Of a DNA stretch of 64,000 nucleotides, positions 1-8,803 are shown piece after piece. Each line of letters starts with the position of its first letter. The stretch's first letter is position 1. This DNA comes from Cricetibacter osteomyelitidis (GTDB taxonomy: Bacteria; Pseudomonadota; Gammaproteobacteria; Enterobacterales; Pasteurellaceae): positions 62,001 through 126,000 of the forward strand of contig NZ_SLYB01000003.1 in assembly GCF_004340985.1 (NCBI RefSeq). The letters run 5' to 3'. Below the pieces are notes generated by a model. The model made no database searches. It was not told the DNA's origin and saw nothing but the letters and a program-made list of their open reading frames with translations. The translations under genes were made by a program, and so were the position numbers.

Positions 1-1126
1 CTAGCCATTCAACCTGAACCGGTGCGGTTTGTGCCATAAAAATACCGGCACGGTTTTTCCCGGTGTAACCGCTTAAATCAATGAGAATATCCACTCCGTC
101 TGAACGGATCTGCTCAATAGCTCGGGCATCCGTCCATACGCCGATATTGTGCCAATGTTTAAACAAGGGACGGACTTTTTGGGTCAGGCGGTCGTCATAA
201 ACACCGTTCATATAAGCAGACCAGTCAAATTGTTTGGCAGATTCATCACTTAGTAAACCTTCTAAGAAATACCCCACCGGATGCACATCTTTCATATCTG
301 CGGTCACTAAGCCGATATGCAGCTTTTTCTTCGGATTTTCGGCTTTCACGGCAGGCAGTCGGATATTACGCCCTTTTACTGCTTTTTCGGCATAAGCAAT
401 GGTTTCACGGGTAATGCGTTTGGCATCGTAAGGCACCATATAATTCTGAATCAGTGCCCAGTTGCCTAATGCCGACAGGTGGGTCGGATTCAACTCCAAG
501 GTCTTACGATAGCAGGCATTGGAAGCGGGTAAATCCTGTAATCTGCCGTAAGTTGTCCCTAAATTGTAGGAAATTTCTGCATTTTCCGGATCTTTATCCA
601 AAATCTGGCGGTAATATTTCACTGCATCCGAATAGTTACCTAAATCCGTCTGCACCAAGCCCATATTTTGTAAGGTCGAAGCCCTATTCGGATCAATCGC
701 TAAAACTTTATGGAAAATCTCAGCCGCTTTTTTGTATTGCTGCATCTGGCGGTAAGTGACCCCGAGATTGGTCAATACGCCGACATTTTTATCATAATCG
801 GGAATACGTTCAAATGTTGTCACCGCTTCTTGAAAACGATTGTTTTTCATCAGTAAAATTGCCGTACAGTTTAGCAATGCCACCGATTGAGGATATTGTG
901 CCAGTGCCTTTTCCGATGCGGTCAAAGCGTCCTGTGCACCGCGTGCTTTCTCAATCTGTGCAATTTCCGCCGTCAGCTTTTGTGTAGCTTGGGCGATGTT
1001 TTGAGTAGCTTGTTGCGGTTGTGTGTTCTTTACATCCACACCTGCTTTTTTCAGAAAACCGCTCATAAAAGAGGGGGTCTTTACCGCGCGTTTGGGTTGA
1101 ACGATTCTTGTTGGTTTCTTACTCAT
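1..1126 (-). CDS. TPR / GT41 (SPINDLY, O-GlcNAc transferase-like) glycosyltransferase, 3' end cut by the window edge
   Basis: Seen: an open minus-strand frame from the ATG at 1126 gives 375 codons and runs off the left edge. The N-terminal ~30 residues are basic (KKP.R, then FLKKAG). TPR units with NLG...Y and A...Y/F...L..DP spacing follow to about residue 210. A GT41 domain then begins at LHIGLVTAD, with the HPVG histidine, DLSGYTG and the OGT-type run APVQVEWL at the truncation. Family knowledge: GT41 enzymes transfer GlcNAc, fucose or glucose to protein side chains. Context: it lies 28 bases after a paralogue (1154-3271) with a matching basic N-terminus, so the two look like one transcription unit arising by tandem duplication. 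The catalytic Lys motif and UDP-binding half lie outside the window, so activity, donor and acceptor cannot be judged. Confidence 0.85.
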   Translation of the reverse strand, partial: MSKKPTRIVQPKRAVKTPSFMSGFLKKAGVDVKNTQPQQATQNIAQATQKLTAEIAQIEKARGAQDALTASEKALAQYPQSVALLNCTAILLMKNNRFQEAVTTFERIPDYDKNVGVLTNLGVTYRQMQQYKKAAEIFHKVLAIDPNRASTLQNMGLVQTDLGNYSDAVKYYRQILDKDPENAEISYNLGTTYGRLQDLPASNACYRKTLELNPTHLSALGNWALIQNYMVPYDAKRITRETIAYAEKAVKGRNIRLPAVKAENPKKKLHIGLVTADMKDVHPVGYFLEGLLSDESAKQFDWSAYMNGVYDDRLTQKVRPLFKHWHNIGVWTDARAIEQIRSDGVDILIDLSGYTGKNRAGIFMAQTAPVQVEWL

Positions 1127-1153
1127 AAAATTATCCTATTTTTAACCGCACTT

Positions 1154-3271
1154 TTACGCTTTGTTTTGCTCAACGGCATCTTGCCAAATTTGCTGAATCA
1201 AAGTACACCAGTCTTTACTGAATTGTGCCGTATTAAATAACGGTGAATTTCGTGCTTTCTCACGCATGGTTAAACGCATTTGATTTAATAAATTACGGTT
1301 AGCCGAATCCGCCCAATACAATGCTTTTTCCACATATTGCTGAGGCGAATAAGTCACCAAATCAGCGAAACCGGCAGCGGATAACACTTGTTGCCCCTGA
1401 CGGGAAAGCATACTCGGCAATGCCAGCGTAATAGTCGGTACGCCCATCCATAAAGCATCTACGGTAGTTGTTCCGCCCGGATAAGGGAAGGTATCTAAAA
1501 TCAAATCAATCTTGTTGTAAGTGGGAAAATATTCTGAGAAATGGGTTGTGCCGAAAAATTCGACTTGATTCATCGGAAAACCTAACTTTGTTAATTTCTG
1601 TTTGAAATCCGGCAAGTCTTCACTGTCGGTACTCAAACGTGCAGCTTGAAAACGCCAATGTGCACTTGGCACTTTTTTTGCTACTTCCGCCCACAGTTTC
1701 AAGACATCATCATTGACCTTGGTCAGATTTTGAAAACAACCGAAAGTGATATAACCCTTTTCTAAGGCCGGACTCAGATTGACTTGTGCCTCAGTACCGG
1801 GATAGTTCATACACAAACGCGTGTGCGGCAGGCGATAGACTTTCTCGCTGTACCATTTTTCCTCTTCCGACGGCACGCAATACGGATCGGCAATAATTGC
1901 TTGCATGGTCGGCAAGCCTGAAGTCGCAAAATATCCAAGCCAAGTTACTTGCACCGGTGCTGATTGGGCGGCAAAAATAGCTAAACGATGTCCGGCAGTT
2001 AATCCGTTTAAATCCAATAGAATATCAATTTCATCTTGTTCTATTTGCTTGATGACCTCTTCATCACTTAATGCTTTGATTTTATGCCATGCTTTAAAAG
2101 TGGGACGTATTTGTTCGCTCACTTCATCGAATACATCGGAATTGGCATATGCGGTCCAGTCAAACTGTTTAGCCTCCTCCGACATTAATAAACCACGGGC
2201 AAACAGCCCGACCGGATGACGACGTAAATCGGATGATACGACACCGATATGCAAACGCTCTTTGGCTTTAGCCAATCTTTGAACAGCGTGAACAGCTTGT
2301 TTAACATAGGTTTCACCCAAACGAAAACTGTCCCTTGCCGTCTGCTCGGCTTGATTTAATACATATTGGCGATTAAGAACAAGGCTCACTTGTGCATCAA
2401 TATCATCAGGTTTGATTTTCAATCCCTGCTCACAAGCTTCGCAAGCTTTATCAAATTGAAGCGTAAAATGATAACACTTACCTAAACCGAACCACAGATC
2501 CGCATTATGTGGATCTAACTTAACCGCCTGCTCGTAATATCGCACCGCACCACGATAATTTTCCAATCGACGTTTAGACCAAGCACCGTTTTGCCAAGCC
2601 GTCACATTATTTTGATCTAACGCCACAATTTGATCGTAATAGATCTCGGCATCACGATATTCCTTTCGATTAAAATAAAGTGCGGCGATATTTAGCAACG
2701 TTTTTAAACTATCCGGTTCAACGGCAAGCACCTTTTTATAGTTTTCAATCGCTTCATCAATACGGTTTTCATCACGTTGCAATAAAACAGCCAAATTCCA
2801 TAACGCATCTTTATTGTCCGCCTGTAATTGTAGTGCACGTCGCAAATTTTGTTCGGATAAATCCAATTGGTTAAGTGTTTGATAAGCTTGACCGATATTA
2901 CTGTAAGTTGATGCGTTTTTTTGTGTATCATCAATCTTCAACCATAATTCCAATGCTTCGGCAATACGTCCGCTTTGTGCCAATAATACGCCCGTTAAAT
3001 TCAGAATATTACCGTCTTTCGGAAATTCCGCGGCAGCCTTCAATCCTAAGGATAACGCCTGAGCCACGCCTTGGGTTTGCCATAATTTAACTAATTCAAT
3101 ATAACGCTGTTTCGCTGTCTGCGGATTGGAAGAAGGTTCTTGTCCCTGAATCCGTACTGATTGCACTTTTGATTTTACGGTAGAAACCCCGGCCTTTTGA
3201 AAAAATTTATTCATCAGGGGATTAACAGAAACAGGACGCTTCTGTGACGTACGGACGGGCTTTTTACGCAT
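1154..3271 (-). CDS. TPR-containing GT41 (SPINDLY / O-GlcNAc transferase-like) protein glycosyltransferase, 705 aa
   Basis: Seen: basic N-terminal arm (1-35), tetratricopeptide repeats from about 55 to 330, and a GT41 catalytic region from 340 to 690. OGT-like landmarks: HPVG (His352), DLNGLTAGHR (420-429), APVQVTWLGY followed by TSG (438-452), FGCFQNLTKVN with Lys518 at the OGT catalytic-lysine position, and DTFPYPGGTTTVDALWMGVP (593-612). All key blocks are intact, so an active enzyme is likely. Family knowledge: bacterial OGT-like enzymes modify Ser/Thr or other side chains. The Pasteurellaceae HMW1C/NGT N-glycosyltransferases are also GT41 but lack canonical TPRs, so this is a different subgroup. 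Context: first gene of a two-gene unit behind a terminator at 3359-3392, with no adhesin or other obvious substrate nearby. Cytoplasmic by lack of signal peptide. Donor and acceptor are unknown. Confidence 0.9.
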   Translation of the reverse strand: MRKKPVRTSQKRPVSVNPLMNKFFQKAGVSTVKSKVQSVRIQGQEPSSNPQTAKQRYIELVKLWQTQGVAQALSLGLKAAAEFPKDGNILNLTGVLLAQSGRIAEALELWLKIDDTQKNASTYSNIGQAYQTLNQLDLSEQNLRRALQLQADNKDALWNLAVLLQRDENRIDEAIENYKKVLAVEPDSLKTLLNIAALYFNRKEYRDAEIYYDQIVALDQNNVTAWQNGAWSKRRLENYRGAVRYYEQAVKLDPHNADLWFGLGKCYHFTLQFDKACEACEQGLKIKPDDIDAQVSLVLNRQYVLNQAEQTARDSFRLGETYVKQAVHAVQRLAKAKERLHIGVVSSDLRRHPVGLFARGLLMSEEAKQFDWTAYANSDVFDEVSEQIRPTFKAWHKIKALSDEEVIKQIEQDEIDILLDLNGLTAGHRLAIFAAQSAPVQVTWLGYFATSGLPTMQAIIADPYCVPSEEEKWYSEKVYRLPHTRLCMNYPGTEAQVNLSPALEKGYITFGCFQNLTKVNDDVLKLWAEVAKKVPSAHWRFQAARLSTDSEDLPDFKQKLTKLGFPMNQVEFFGTTHFSEYFPTYNKIDLILDTFPYPGGTTTVDALWMGVPTITLALPSMLSRQGQQVLSAAGFADLVTYSPQQYVEKALYWADSANRNLLNQMRLTMREKARNSPLFNTAQFSKDWCTLIQQIWQDAVEQNKA

Positions 3272-3358
3272 AAAATATTTCCTAAAATAACAATTGATAA
3301 GGTTTATCGACCAAAATCAAATAAAAGTGCGGTTAAAATTCACAGGATTATAATAAAA

Positions 3359-3392
3359 AATAACCGGAAACTCAAAAGCGATTCCGGTTATT
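3359..3392 (-). terminator. Rho-independent terminator after rsmI
   Basis: Inverted repeat with 11-base arms (3359-3369 and 3382-3392, core TAACCGGAA / TTCCGGTTA) and a 12-base loop, followed on the minus strand by a run of Ts. It lies between the end of rsmI and the start of the glycosyltransferase gene, so that pair probably has its own promoter within about 3272-3358. Confidence 0.75.
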
Positions 3393-3474
3393 TCCGTTAT
3401 TTCATTCGTTAGGCAAGCGCACTGACAACCAATTAATATTTTTAACAAAAAATTAATACATTCAAACGGATAGA

Positions 3475-4314
3475 TCAAAAATTATCCAACCCGAATTGAT
3501 ATAGGGTATTTTTCTTATAACCGTATAATTCCGCCACAATCGCCGCCGCTTTTTTCAGCGGTAATTCTTGTGCAATCAATTGCAACGCTTTAATGGTTTG
3601 CGGATTGATTTCATCATTGTCGGATTTCCGTTTACCTTCGATGATCAACACCATTTCGCCCTTGGTGCGATTCGGGTCTTCCGACAGCCATTGGCGTAAA
3701 TTACCCACGCTATCACCGGAAATGGTTTCCCACGTTTTGGTAATTTCGCGAGCCAGCACAATATAACGATCAGCCCCCAGCACGGTTTCCACATCAGCTA
3801 AAGTAGCTAAAATGCGGTGAGTGGATTCATAAAAGATCAAAGTGCGGTCTTCTTCCGCTAAATTTTGCAGTTTATCGCAACGAGCTTTGCTTTTTGCCGG
3901 TAAAAAGCCTTCGAAACAAAAACGATCAGAAGCAATACCTGAAGCACAAAGTGCGGTAATCGCCGCACAAGCCCCCGGCAACGGTACGACTTTAATGCCT
4001 GCCAAATGGCATTTGTGCACCAAATGAAAACCGGGATCGCTGATTAACGGTGTGCCCGCATCGGAAATTAACGCAATATTATGACCTTCTTGTAATTTCG
4101 CCACCAACACATCGGATTTTTGTTGTTCATTATGATCATGCAGTGCAAAAAACGGCTTTTTAATACCGTAATGACTAAGCAATAAACCGCTGTGGCGGGT
4201 GTCTTCGGCGGCAATCAGATCTACTTCGGCAAAAACTGTTAATGCACGCTGAGTAATATCCTGTAAATTGCCGATTGGCGTGGCAACAATATATAAAATA
4301 CCTGAATTATTCAT
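3475..4314 (-). CDS. rsmI: 16S rRNA (cytidine(1402)-2'-O)-methyltransferase RsmI
   Basis: 279 aa, normal for the family. RsmI uses SAM to 2'-O-methylate C1402 of 16S rRNA in the ribosomal P-site region. Seen: [15 protein letters not shown] at the N-terminus, AAEDTRHS (35-42), and [12 protein letters not shown] at 84-95, the tetrapyrrole-methylase-fold SAM pocket. Context: divergent from lpoA across an 80-base gap, the same neighbour arrangement as yraL-lpoA in Escherichia coli and HI1654-HI1655 in Haemophilus influenzae. A terminator follows it. The last few residues (YQFGLDNF) look complete. Identification is secure. Confidence 0.96.
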   Translation of the reverse strand: MNNSGILYIVATPIGNLQDITQRALTVFAEVDLIAAEDTRHSGLLLSHYGIKKPFFALHDHNEQQKSDVLVAKLQEGHNIALISDAGTPLISDPGFHLVHKCHLAGIKVVPLPGACAAITALCASGIASDRFCFEGFLPAKSKARCDKLQNLAEEDRTLIFYESTHRILATLADVETVLGADRYIVLAREITKTWETISGDSVGNLRQWLSEDPNRTKGEMVLIIEGKRKSDNDEINPQTIKALQLIAQELPLKKAAAIVAELYGYKKNTLYQFGLDNF

Positions 4315-4394
4315 AAATTTCTGTCTTTCTATTTGATTTTATGAGTTGAGATAAGTAAGATCATCAAAGTCTATTCATTTTTAATGGAGCAACT

Positions 4395-6113
4395 ATGTTG
4401 ACTATTCTATTACAACGCATTGATTTTAGAAAATTATTAATGCTGGCATTGTCTTTATTTTTAGCAAGTTGTACGAATTTATTTACAAATCCGATTACCG
4501 AATCGCTAAAAAGTGATGCCAATGCCAATTCCGATTTTTATTTAAATCGTGTATCACAAGCCAAAGATCTTGAAGATAAGCAAAGTTATCAATTACTTGC
4601 TGCTCGTGTGATGGTGAATGAAAATAAAATCGCTCAAGCGGAAGCTCAACTGGCAGAATTAAAAGATTTAAATGATGAACAATTATTGGATAAATCACTC
4701 ATTGAAGCAGATATTGCCGCGGTAAAAAGGGAAAATCAACGAGCTGCCGCTAAATTGCAAACCATTAATTTGAGCTTGCTAAGCAGTTCACAAAAATCCC
4801 GCTACTATCAAACGCAAGCCCGTCTCGCCGAAAACAGCAATGATATTTTAGCTGCCGTGCGTGCCCGTATTAATATGGACGCTTTAATTAAAGATACGCA
4901 GCGAAAACAAGAAAATATCGACCGCACTTGGGCCTTATTGCGTACTGCGAATAAAGGCATTATAAATACCGATGTATCCAATGAGCCTACATTAGCAGGG
5001 TGGTTGGCATTAACACAAACCTATAATGATAATGTTTCGCAACCGTCACAATTGACCCTCGCATTGCAAAATTGGCGTAACAGCTACCCGAATCACAGTG
5101 CGGCGTTCCAATTCCCGACAGAATTACAATCCGTGCTTAACTTCCAACCTACGGTTGGAGGCAATGTAGGATTGATTTTGCCTTTAAGCGGTGACAATCA
5201 ATTAATCGGTACCACCATTAAAGCCGGTTTTGATGATGCCCGCGGCACGGAAGGGACGGCAGTACAAGTGTTTGATTCTGCCAGTACGGATGTAAACAGC
5301 ATTGTGGAACAGGCAAACCAAAGCGGTATTACATCCTTGGTTGGTCCTCTGTTAAAACCGAACGTAGATACTGCATTAAGTAATGCGGCAATTAATAACT
5401 TTAATGTATTGGCATTGAACTCAACACCAACCTCTAAAGCCATGGGCAAAGTATGCTACTACGGTTTATCGCCGGAAGACGAAGCGGAGGATGCCGCAAC
5501 AAAAATGTGGAGCGACGGGATTCGTAAACCGTTGGTCATTGTACCGCAAAATGATTTGGGACAACGTGCCGCCTCCGCATTTAACGTTCGTTGGCAACAA
5601 CTTTCTGCGACCGACTCTGTGGTGAAATTCTACAATGAAGTGGATGATATTATTTACAATTTACAAGATGTCATCGGTCAGGGCACACAAGCGTTATATG
5701 TGATTGTGACACAAAGCGAGCAATTACAAGGCATTAAAACCGCAGCGGATAACGGTAACTATGGGGTGAAAATTTATGCCAGTTCCCGCGGAAATTCCGC
5801 CAACAACGGTCCGGAATTCCGTTTGGCAATGGAAGGTGTTATCTTCAGTGATATTCCGTTCTTTACCGATACCACATCGGCTCAATATAAAAAAGTCGAA
5901 GCACAAACCAGCGGTAACTATCAGTTAATGCGTTTATATGCCATGGGTGCCGATGCCTGGCTTTTATCTAATCGGTTCAATGAATTACGTCAAGTGCCGG
6001 GGTACACAATCAGCGGTTTAACCGGTAAACTAAGTGCCGGTCCTAACTGTAATATCCAACGTGACATGAGCTGGTTCCAATATCAAAACGGTGAAATTGT
6101 GGCGATTAACTAA
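4395..6113 (+). CDS. lpoA: Penicillin-binding protein activator LpoA (outer-membrane lipoprotein)
   Basis: 572 aa. LpoA is an outer-membrane lipoprotein that reaches through the periplasm to stimulate PBP1A in peptidoglycan synthesis. Seen: signal peptide with lipobox LASC, lipidated Cys26; a helical TPR-like N-terminal half (about 30-240, many Gln/Ala/Leu residues); and a C-terminal periplasmic-binding-protein-like domain starting near [18 protein letters not shown]. The start ATG at 4395 has GGAG upstream (4384-4388 region). Context: first gene of the lpoA-yraN-diaA-dolP run. No lpoB homologue is seen near hinT/nagZ in this window, consistent with the LpoA-only arrangement known for Pasteurellaceae. 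Confidence 0.95.
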   Translation: MLTILLQRIDFRKLLMLALSLFLASCTNLFTNPITESLKSDANANSDFYLNRVSQAKDLEDKQSYQLLAARVMVNENKIAQAEAQLAELKDLNDEQLLDKSLIEADIAAVKRENQRAAAKLQTINLSLLSSSQKSRYYQTQARLAENSNDILAAVRARINMDALIKDTQRKQENIDRTWALLRTANKGIINTDVSNEPTLAGWLALTQTYNDNVSQPSQLTLALQNWRNSYPNHSAAFQFPTELQSVLNFQPTVGGNVGLILPLSGDNQLIGTTIKAGFDDARGTEGTAVQVFDSASTDVNSIVEQANQSGITSLVGPLLKPNVDTALSNAAINNFNVLALNSTPTSKAMGKVCYYGLSPEDEAEDAATKMWSDGIRKPLVIVPQNDLGQRAASAFNVRWQQLSATDSVVKFYNEVDDIIYNLQDVIGQGTQALYVIVTQSEQLQGIKTAADNGNYGVKIYASSRGNSANNGPEFRLAMEGVIFSDIPFFTDTTSAQYKKVEAQTSGNYQLMRLYAMGADAWLLSNRFNELRQVPGYTISGLTGKLSAGPNCNIQRDMSWFQYQNGEIVAIN

Positions 6114-6118
6114 TCACT

Positions 6119-6478
6119 ATGTTTTCACCTAAACGGCAGCAAGGGGCGAGATTTGAACAACAGGCTCGCCTTTTTTTAGAATCTCAAGGCTTGCGGTTTA
6201 TTGCGGCTAATCAAAATTTTAAGTGCGGCGAGCTGGATCTGATTATGGCTGACGGTACCACCACGGTGTTTGTGGAAGTCCGTCAACGGAAAAACGATCT
6301 TTATGGTTCTGCCATCGAAAGTGTCGGCAAACAAAAACAACAACGATGGCTTGCAGCAGCCAATATGTGGCTGGTTCAACGTAACCTTTCCCTTGAAGAT
6401 GCCGACTGTCGTTTTGATCTCATTGCTTTTGGTCGTACGGAACAAGACATTGAATGGCTTCCTAATTTTTTAGATTAA
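6119..6478 (+). CDS. yraN: YraN family protein (UPF0102, endonuclease-like fold)
   Basis: 119 aa, usual length. Seen: G37-E-L-D40 followed by FVEVRQRK (Glu53), the conserved UPF0102 pattern that resembles a PD-(D/E)XK nuclease core. The N-terminal G-x-x-x-E-x-x-A helix ([14 protein letters not shown]) is also typical. Family knowledge: the biochemical role is not established; membership in the Holliday-junction-resolvase-like superfamily is structural. Context: starts 5 bases after lpoA and ends 3 bases before diaA, so it is co-transcribed. Function should be left as unknown. Confidence 0.92.
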   Translation: MFSPKRQQGARFEQQARLFLESQGLRFIAANQNFKCGELDLIMADGTTTVFVEVRQRKNDLYGSAIESVGKQKQQRWLAAANMWLVQRNLSLEDADCRFDLIAFGRTEQDIEWLPNFLD

Positions 6479-6481
6479 ACT

Positions 6482-7063
6482 ATGTTAGAAAAAATCAAAA
6501 CGCTCTATACGGAAAGCGTACAAACTCAAATTTCTGCGGCGGATCAACTCCCCGAATGTATTGTTCAAGCCGCTGAACAACTGACGAATTGCTTATTACG
6601 CGGCAATAAAATTATTGTATGCGGCCACGGTAAATCTTATGCGAACGCGCAATTTTTAGTCGCGAATTTACTTAATCGCTATTCTTTGGAACGTCCGAGT
6701 TTTCCCGCTGTCTTACTTTCTATGGATGGTGCGGTAGGTTCTGCGATAATTTCCGACAATAATATTAACTCGCTTTATCAACGCCAATTTAACGCGGTAG
6801 CTCAGAAAGGTGATATTTTAGTCGTATTATCTCCTTTCGGCGAAGAAGAATGCGTATTAAATGTGATTGACGGTGCCTTAAACAAAGAGTTACAAATTAT
6901 TGTACTGAACAGCTTAAACAATGACCATATACACGGTTTGTTGTCGGAGCATGATTTGGAAATTTCAACGCCAAGTGCCAAAGAAAGCCGCATTTTAGAA
7001 AGCCATTTATTTATTATCAACGCATTATGTGAATTAATCGATCATCTTCTTTTTTCACATTAA
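6482..7063 (+). CDS. diaA: SIS-domain protein DiaA (DnaA initiator-associating protein family)
   Basis: 193 aa with a single sugar-isomerase (SIS) domain: a helical start, then IIVCGHGKSYANAQFLVANLLNRY (the phospho-sugar-type loop) and GDILVVLSPFGEE around 110-120. In E. coli DiaA binds DnaA and promotes oligomer formation at oriC. Seen here: position directly after yraN and before the BON-domain lipoprotein, the same order as E. coli yraN-diaA-yraP and HI1656-HI1658. The closest alternative is a GmhA phosphoheptose isomerase, but the gene order and divergent active-site loop (no clear GmhA SGxSxN) favour DiaA. Confidence 0.88.
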   Translation: MLEKIKTLYTESVQTQISAADQLPECIVQAAEQLTNCLLRGNKIIVCGHGKSYANAQFLVANLLNRYSLERPSFPAVLLSMDGAVGSAIISDNNINSLYQRQFNAVAQKGDILVVLSPFGEEECVLNVIDGALNKELQIIVLNSLNNDHIHGLLSEHDLEISTPSAKESRILESHLFIINALCELIDHLLFSH

Positions 7064-7109
7064 ACAAGCTGATATACTGCAATAAATCTTGATATTAAAG
7101 GAGAATAAT

Positions 7110-7694
7110 ATGAAACACGCAATTAGACTCGCACTTGTACTCGGCACTATGGTAGCCTTGCAAGGTTGTGTGGCACTAGGCATTGGCGCCGCCGTTGGTG
7201 TCGGAGCTAAAGTAGCAACGGATCCGCGTAGTGCCGGCACGCAAATCGATGATGAAACTCTTGAAGAACGCGTTATTTACGCCATCAAAAAAGATGAACA
7301 AATCAAAGCTGAAGGTCGAGTCAATGTAGTTGCTTACAGCGGTCGCGTATTATTAATCGGTCAAGTACCGCAAGAAGGCTTAAAAGATATCGCCAAAAGC
7401 CTGGCGGAAGGTGTTGAGGGTGTCAAGCCGGATCAAGTGTATAACGAACTCCGTATCGGTCAACCGATTACGGCCGGTCAAATCTCGAAAGATGCTTGGA
7501 TCACATCTCAAGTCAAATCAAAATTGTTAATAAATTCTGATGTTAAAATGACCGCAGTAAAAGTCATTACCGAAAATGCGGAAGTCTTTTTAATGGGTAA
7601 TCTCACTCGCTCACAAGCGGATGCAGCGGCTCAGGTTGCGGCAAATACTTCCGGTGTGACTAAAGTAGTTAAAGTCTTTAAATATTTGGATTAA
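7110..7694 (+). CDS. dolP: Double BON-domain outer-membrane lipoprotein (DolP/YraP family)
   Basis: 194 aa from the ATG at 7110, chosen because AAAGGAG sits just upstream and because it puts a clean lipobox (LQGC, Cys20) at the end of the signal peptide. A longer frame from 7089 would add seven residues before the signal. Two BON domains follow, about 45-115 and 125-190, with GQVPQEG and GNLTRSQAD turns. Family knowledge: DolP (YraP) is an outer-membrane lipoprotein needed for envelope integrity and for regulating the amidase activator NlpD. It ends the lpoA-yraN-diaA-dolP run. Confidence 0.92.
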   Translation: MKHAIRLALVLGTMVALQGCVALGIGAAVGVGAKVATDPRSAGTQIDDETLEERVIYAIKKDEQIKAEGRVNVVAYSGRVLLIGQVPQEGLKDIAKSLAEGVEGVKPDQVYNELRIGQPITAGQISKDAWITSQVKSKLLINSDVKMTAVKVITENAEVFLMGNLTRSQADAAAQVAANTSGVTKVVKVFKYLD

Positions 7695-7716
7695 TTATCC
7701 GTTCTCAATTATTAAA

Positions 7717-7751
7717 AGTGCGGTGAAAATTTCTCAAATTTCCACCGCACT
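7717..7751. terminator. Inverted uptake-word hairpin between dolP and tsaD
   Basis: An AAGTGCGGTGAAAATTT arm faces an AAATTTCCACCGCACT arm across a 3-4 base loop, a strong stem built from one exact and one near-exact uptake word. Placed immediately after the dolP stop, it is a likely terminator, though the T-run is short. Confidence 0.55.
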
Positions 7752-7774
7752 CTTGCTATTTAATCAAAGTAAAA

Positions 7775-8803
7775 ATGAAAGTTCTAGGAATCGAAACCTC
7801 TTGCGATGAAACCGGTGTCGCTATTTATGACGATGAAAACGGTTTATTGGCAAATCAACTCTACACGCAAATTGCTCTGCATGCCGATTACGGTGGTGTA
7901 GTGCCTGAATTGGCATCTCGCGATCATATCCGCAAAACCGCTCCATTAATTCAAGCGGCTCTGGCAGAAGCTAATTTAACCGCACAGGATATTGATGGCA
8001 TTGCCTACACCTCCGGCCCAGGTTTGGTAGGAGCGTTATTAGTGGGAGCGACCATAGCTCGCTCGCTGGCTTATGCCTGGAATGTACCTGCCGTGGGCGT
8101 ACACCATATGGAAGGACATTTGCTCGCCCCGATGTTGGCGGAAAACGCACCGCACTTTCCTTTTATAGCCTTATTGGTATCAGGCGGTCACACTCAATTA
8201 GTGCAAGTGGACGGTGTAGGAAAATATCGCTTATTGGGCGAATCCATTGATGATGCCGCCGGTGAAGCCTTTGATAAAACCGCAAAATTGCTTGGTTTGG
8301 ATTATCCGGGCGGCCCTGCTCTATCTCGTTTGGCAGAACAAGGCAATGCACAACGTTTTACTTTCCCACGCCCAATGACAGATCGTCCCGAACTGGATTT
8401 CAGTTTTTCCGGCTTAAAAACCTTTGCCGCTAACACCATTGCCAATGCAATTAAAGAAGAAGGCGAATTAACGGAACAAACCCGTTGCGATATTGCTTAT
8501 GCCTTCCAACAAGCCGTAGTGGAAACCTTAGCCATCAAATGCCGCCGGGCATTAAAAGAAACCGGCTTTAAACGCTTAGTAATAGCCGGCGGTGTGAGTG
8601 CCAATAAACAATTACGCCAATATTTAGCGGATTTAATGACCCAATTAGGCGGAGAAGTCTTTTATCCGCCGCCGCAATTTTGCACGGATAATGGAGCCAT
8701 GATCGCCTACACCGGCTTATTACGGCTAAAAAACGGCGAACAGCAAGATCTTGCCATATCCGTTCGTCCCCGTTGGAATATGACGGAACTACAGGCCATC
8801 TAA
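7775..8803 (+). CDS. tsaD: tRNA N6-adenosine threonylcarbamoyltransferase TsaD
   Basis: 342 aa, standard length. TsaD (formerly Gcp/YgjD) transfers the threonylcarbamoyl group from TC-AMP to A37 of ANN-decoding tRNAs, with TsaB and TsaE. Seen: N-terminal [20 protein letters not shown], the metal-binding HHMEGH with His111 and His115 at the E. coli positions, the glycine-rich [10 protein letters not shown], and the C-terminal [11 protein letters not shown]. The stop codon shares one base with the topB start (TAATG at 8801-8805), so translation is likely coupled. Confidence 0.97.
   Translation: MKVLGIETSCDETGVAIYDDENGLLANQLYTQIALHADYGGVVPELASRDHIRKTAPLIQAALAEANLTAQDIDGIAYTSGPGLVGALLVGATIARSLAYAWNVPAVGVHHMEGHLLAPMLAENAPHFPFIALLVSGGHTQLVQVDGVGKYRLLGESIDDAAGEAFDKTAKLLGLDYPGGPALSRLAEQGNAQRFTFPRPMTDRPELDFSFSGLKTFAANTIANAIKEEGELTEQTRCDIAYAFQQAVVETLAIKCRRALKETGFKRLVIAGGVSANKQLRQYLADLMTQLGGEVFYPPPQFCTDNGAMIAYTGLLRLKNGEQQDLAISVRPRWNMTELQAI

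Noticed and set aside
454-1240. Plus-strand open frames at 454-759 and 887-1240
   Set aside because: They are antisense to the truncated TPR-GT41 gene, whose minus-strand frame carries clear TPR and GT41 motifs.
8773-8802. Longer TopB start at 8773
   Set aside because: The ten extra residues are read from inside tsaD; the start at 8803 gives the canonical [11 protein letters not shown] and the exact E. coli length.
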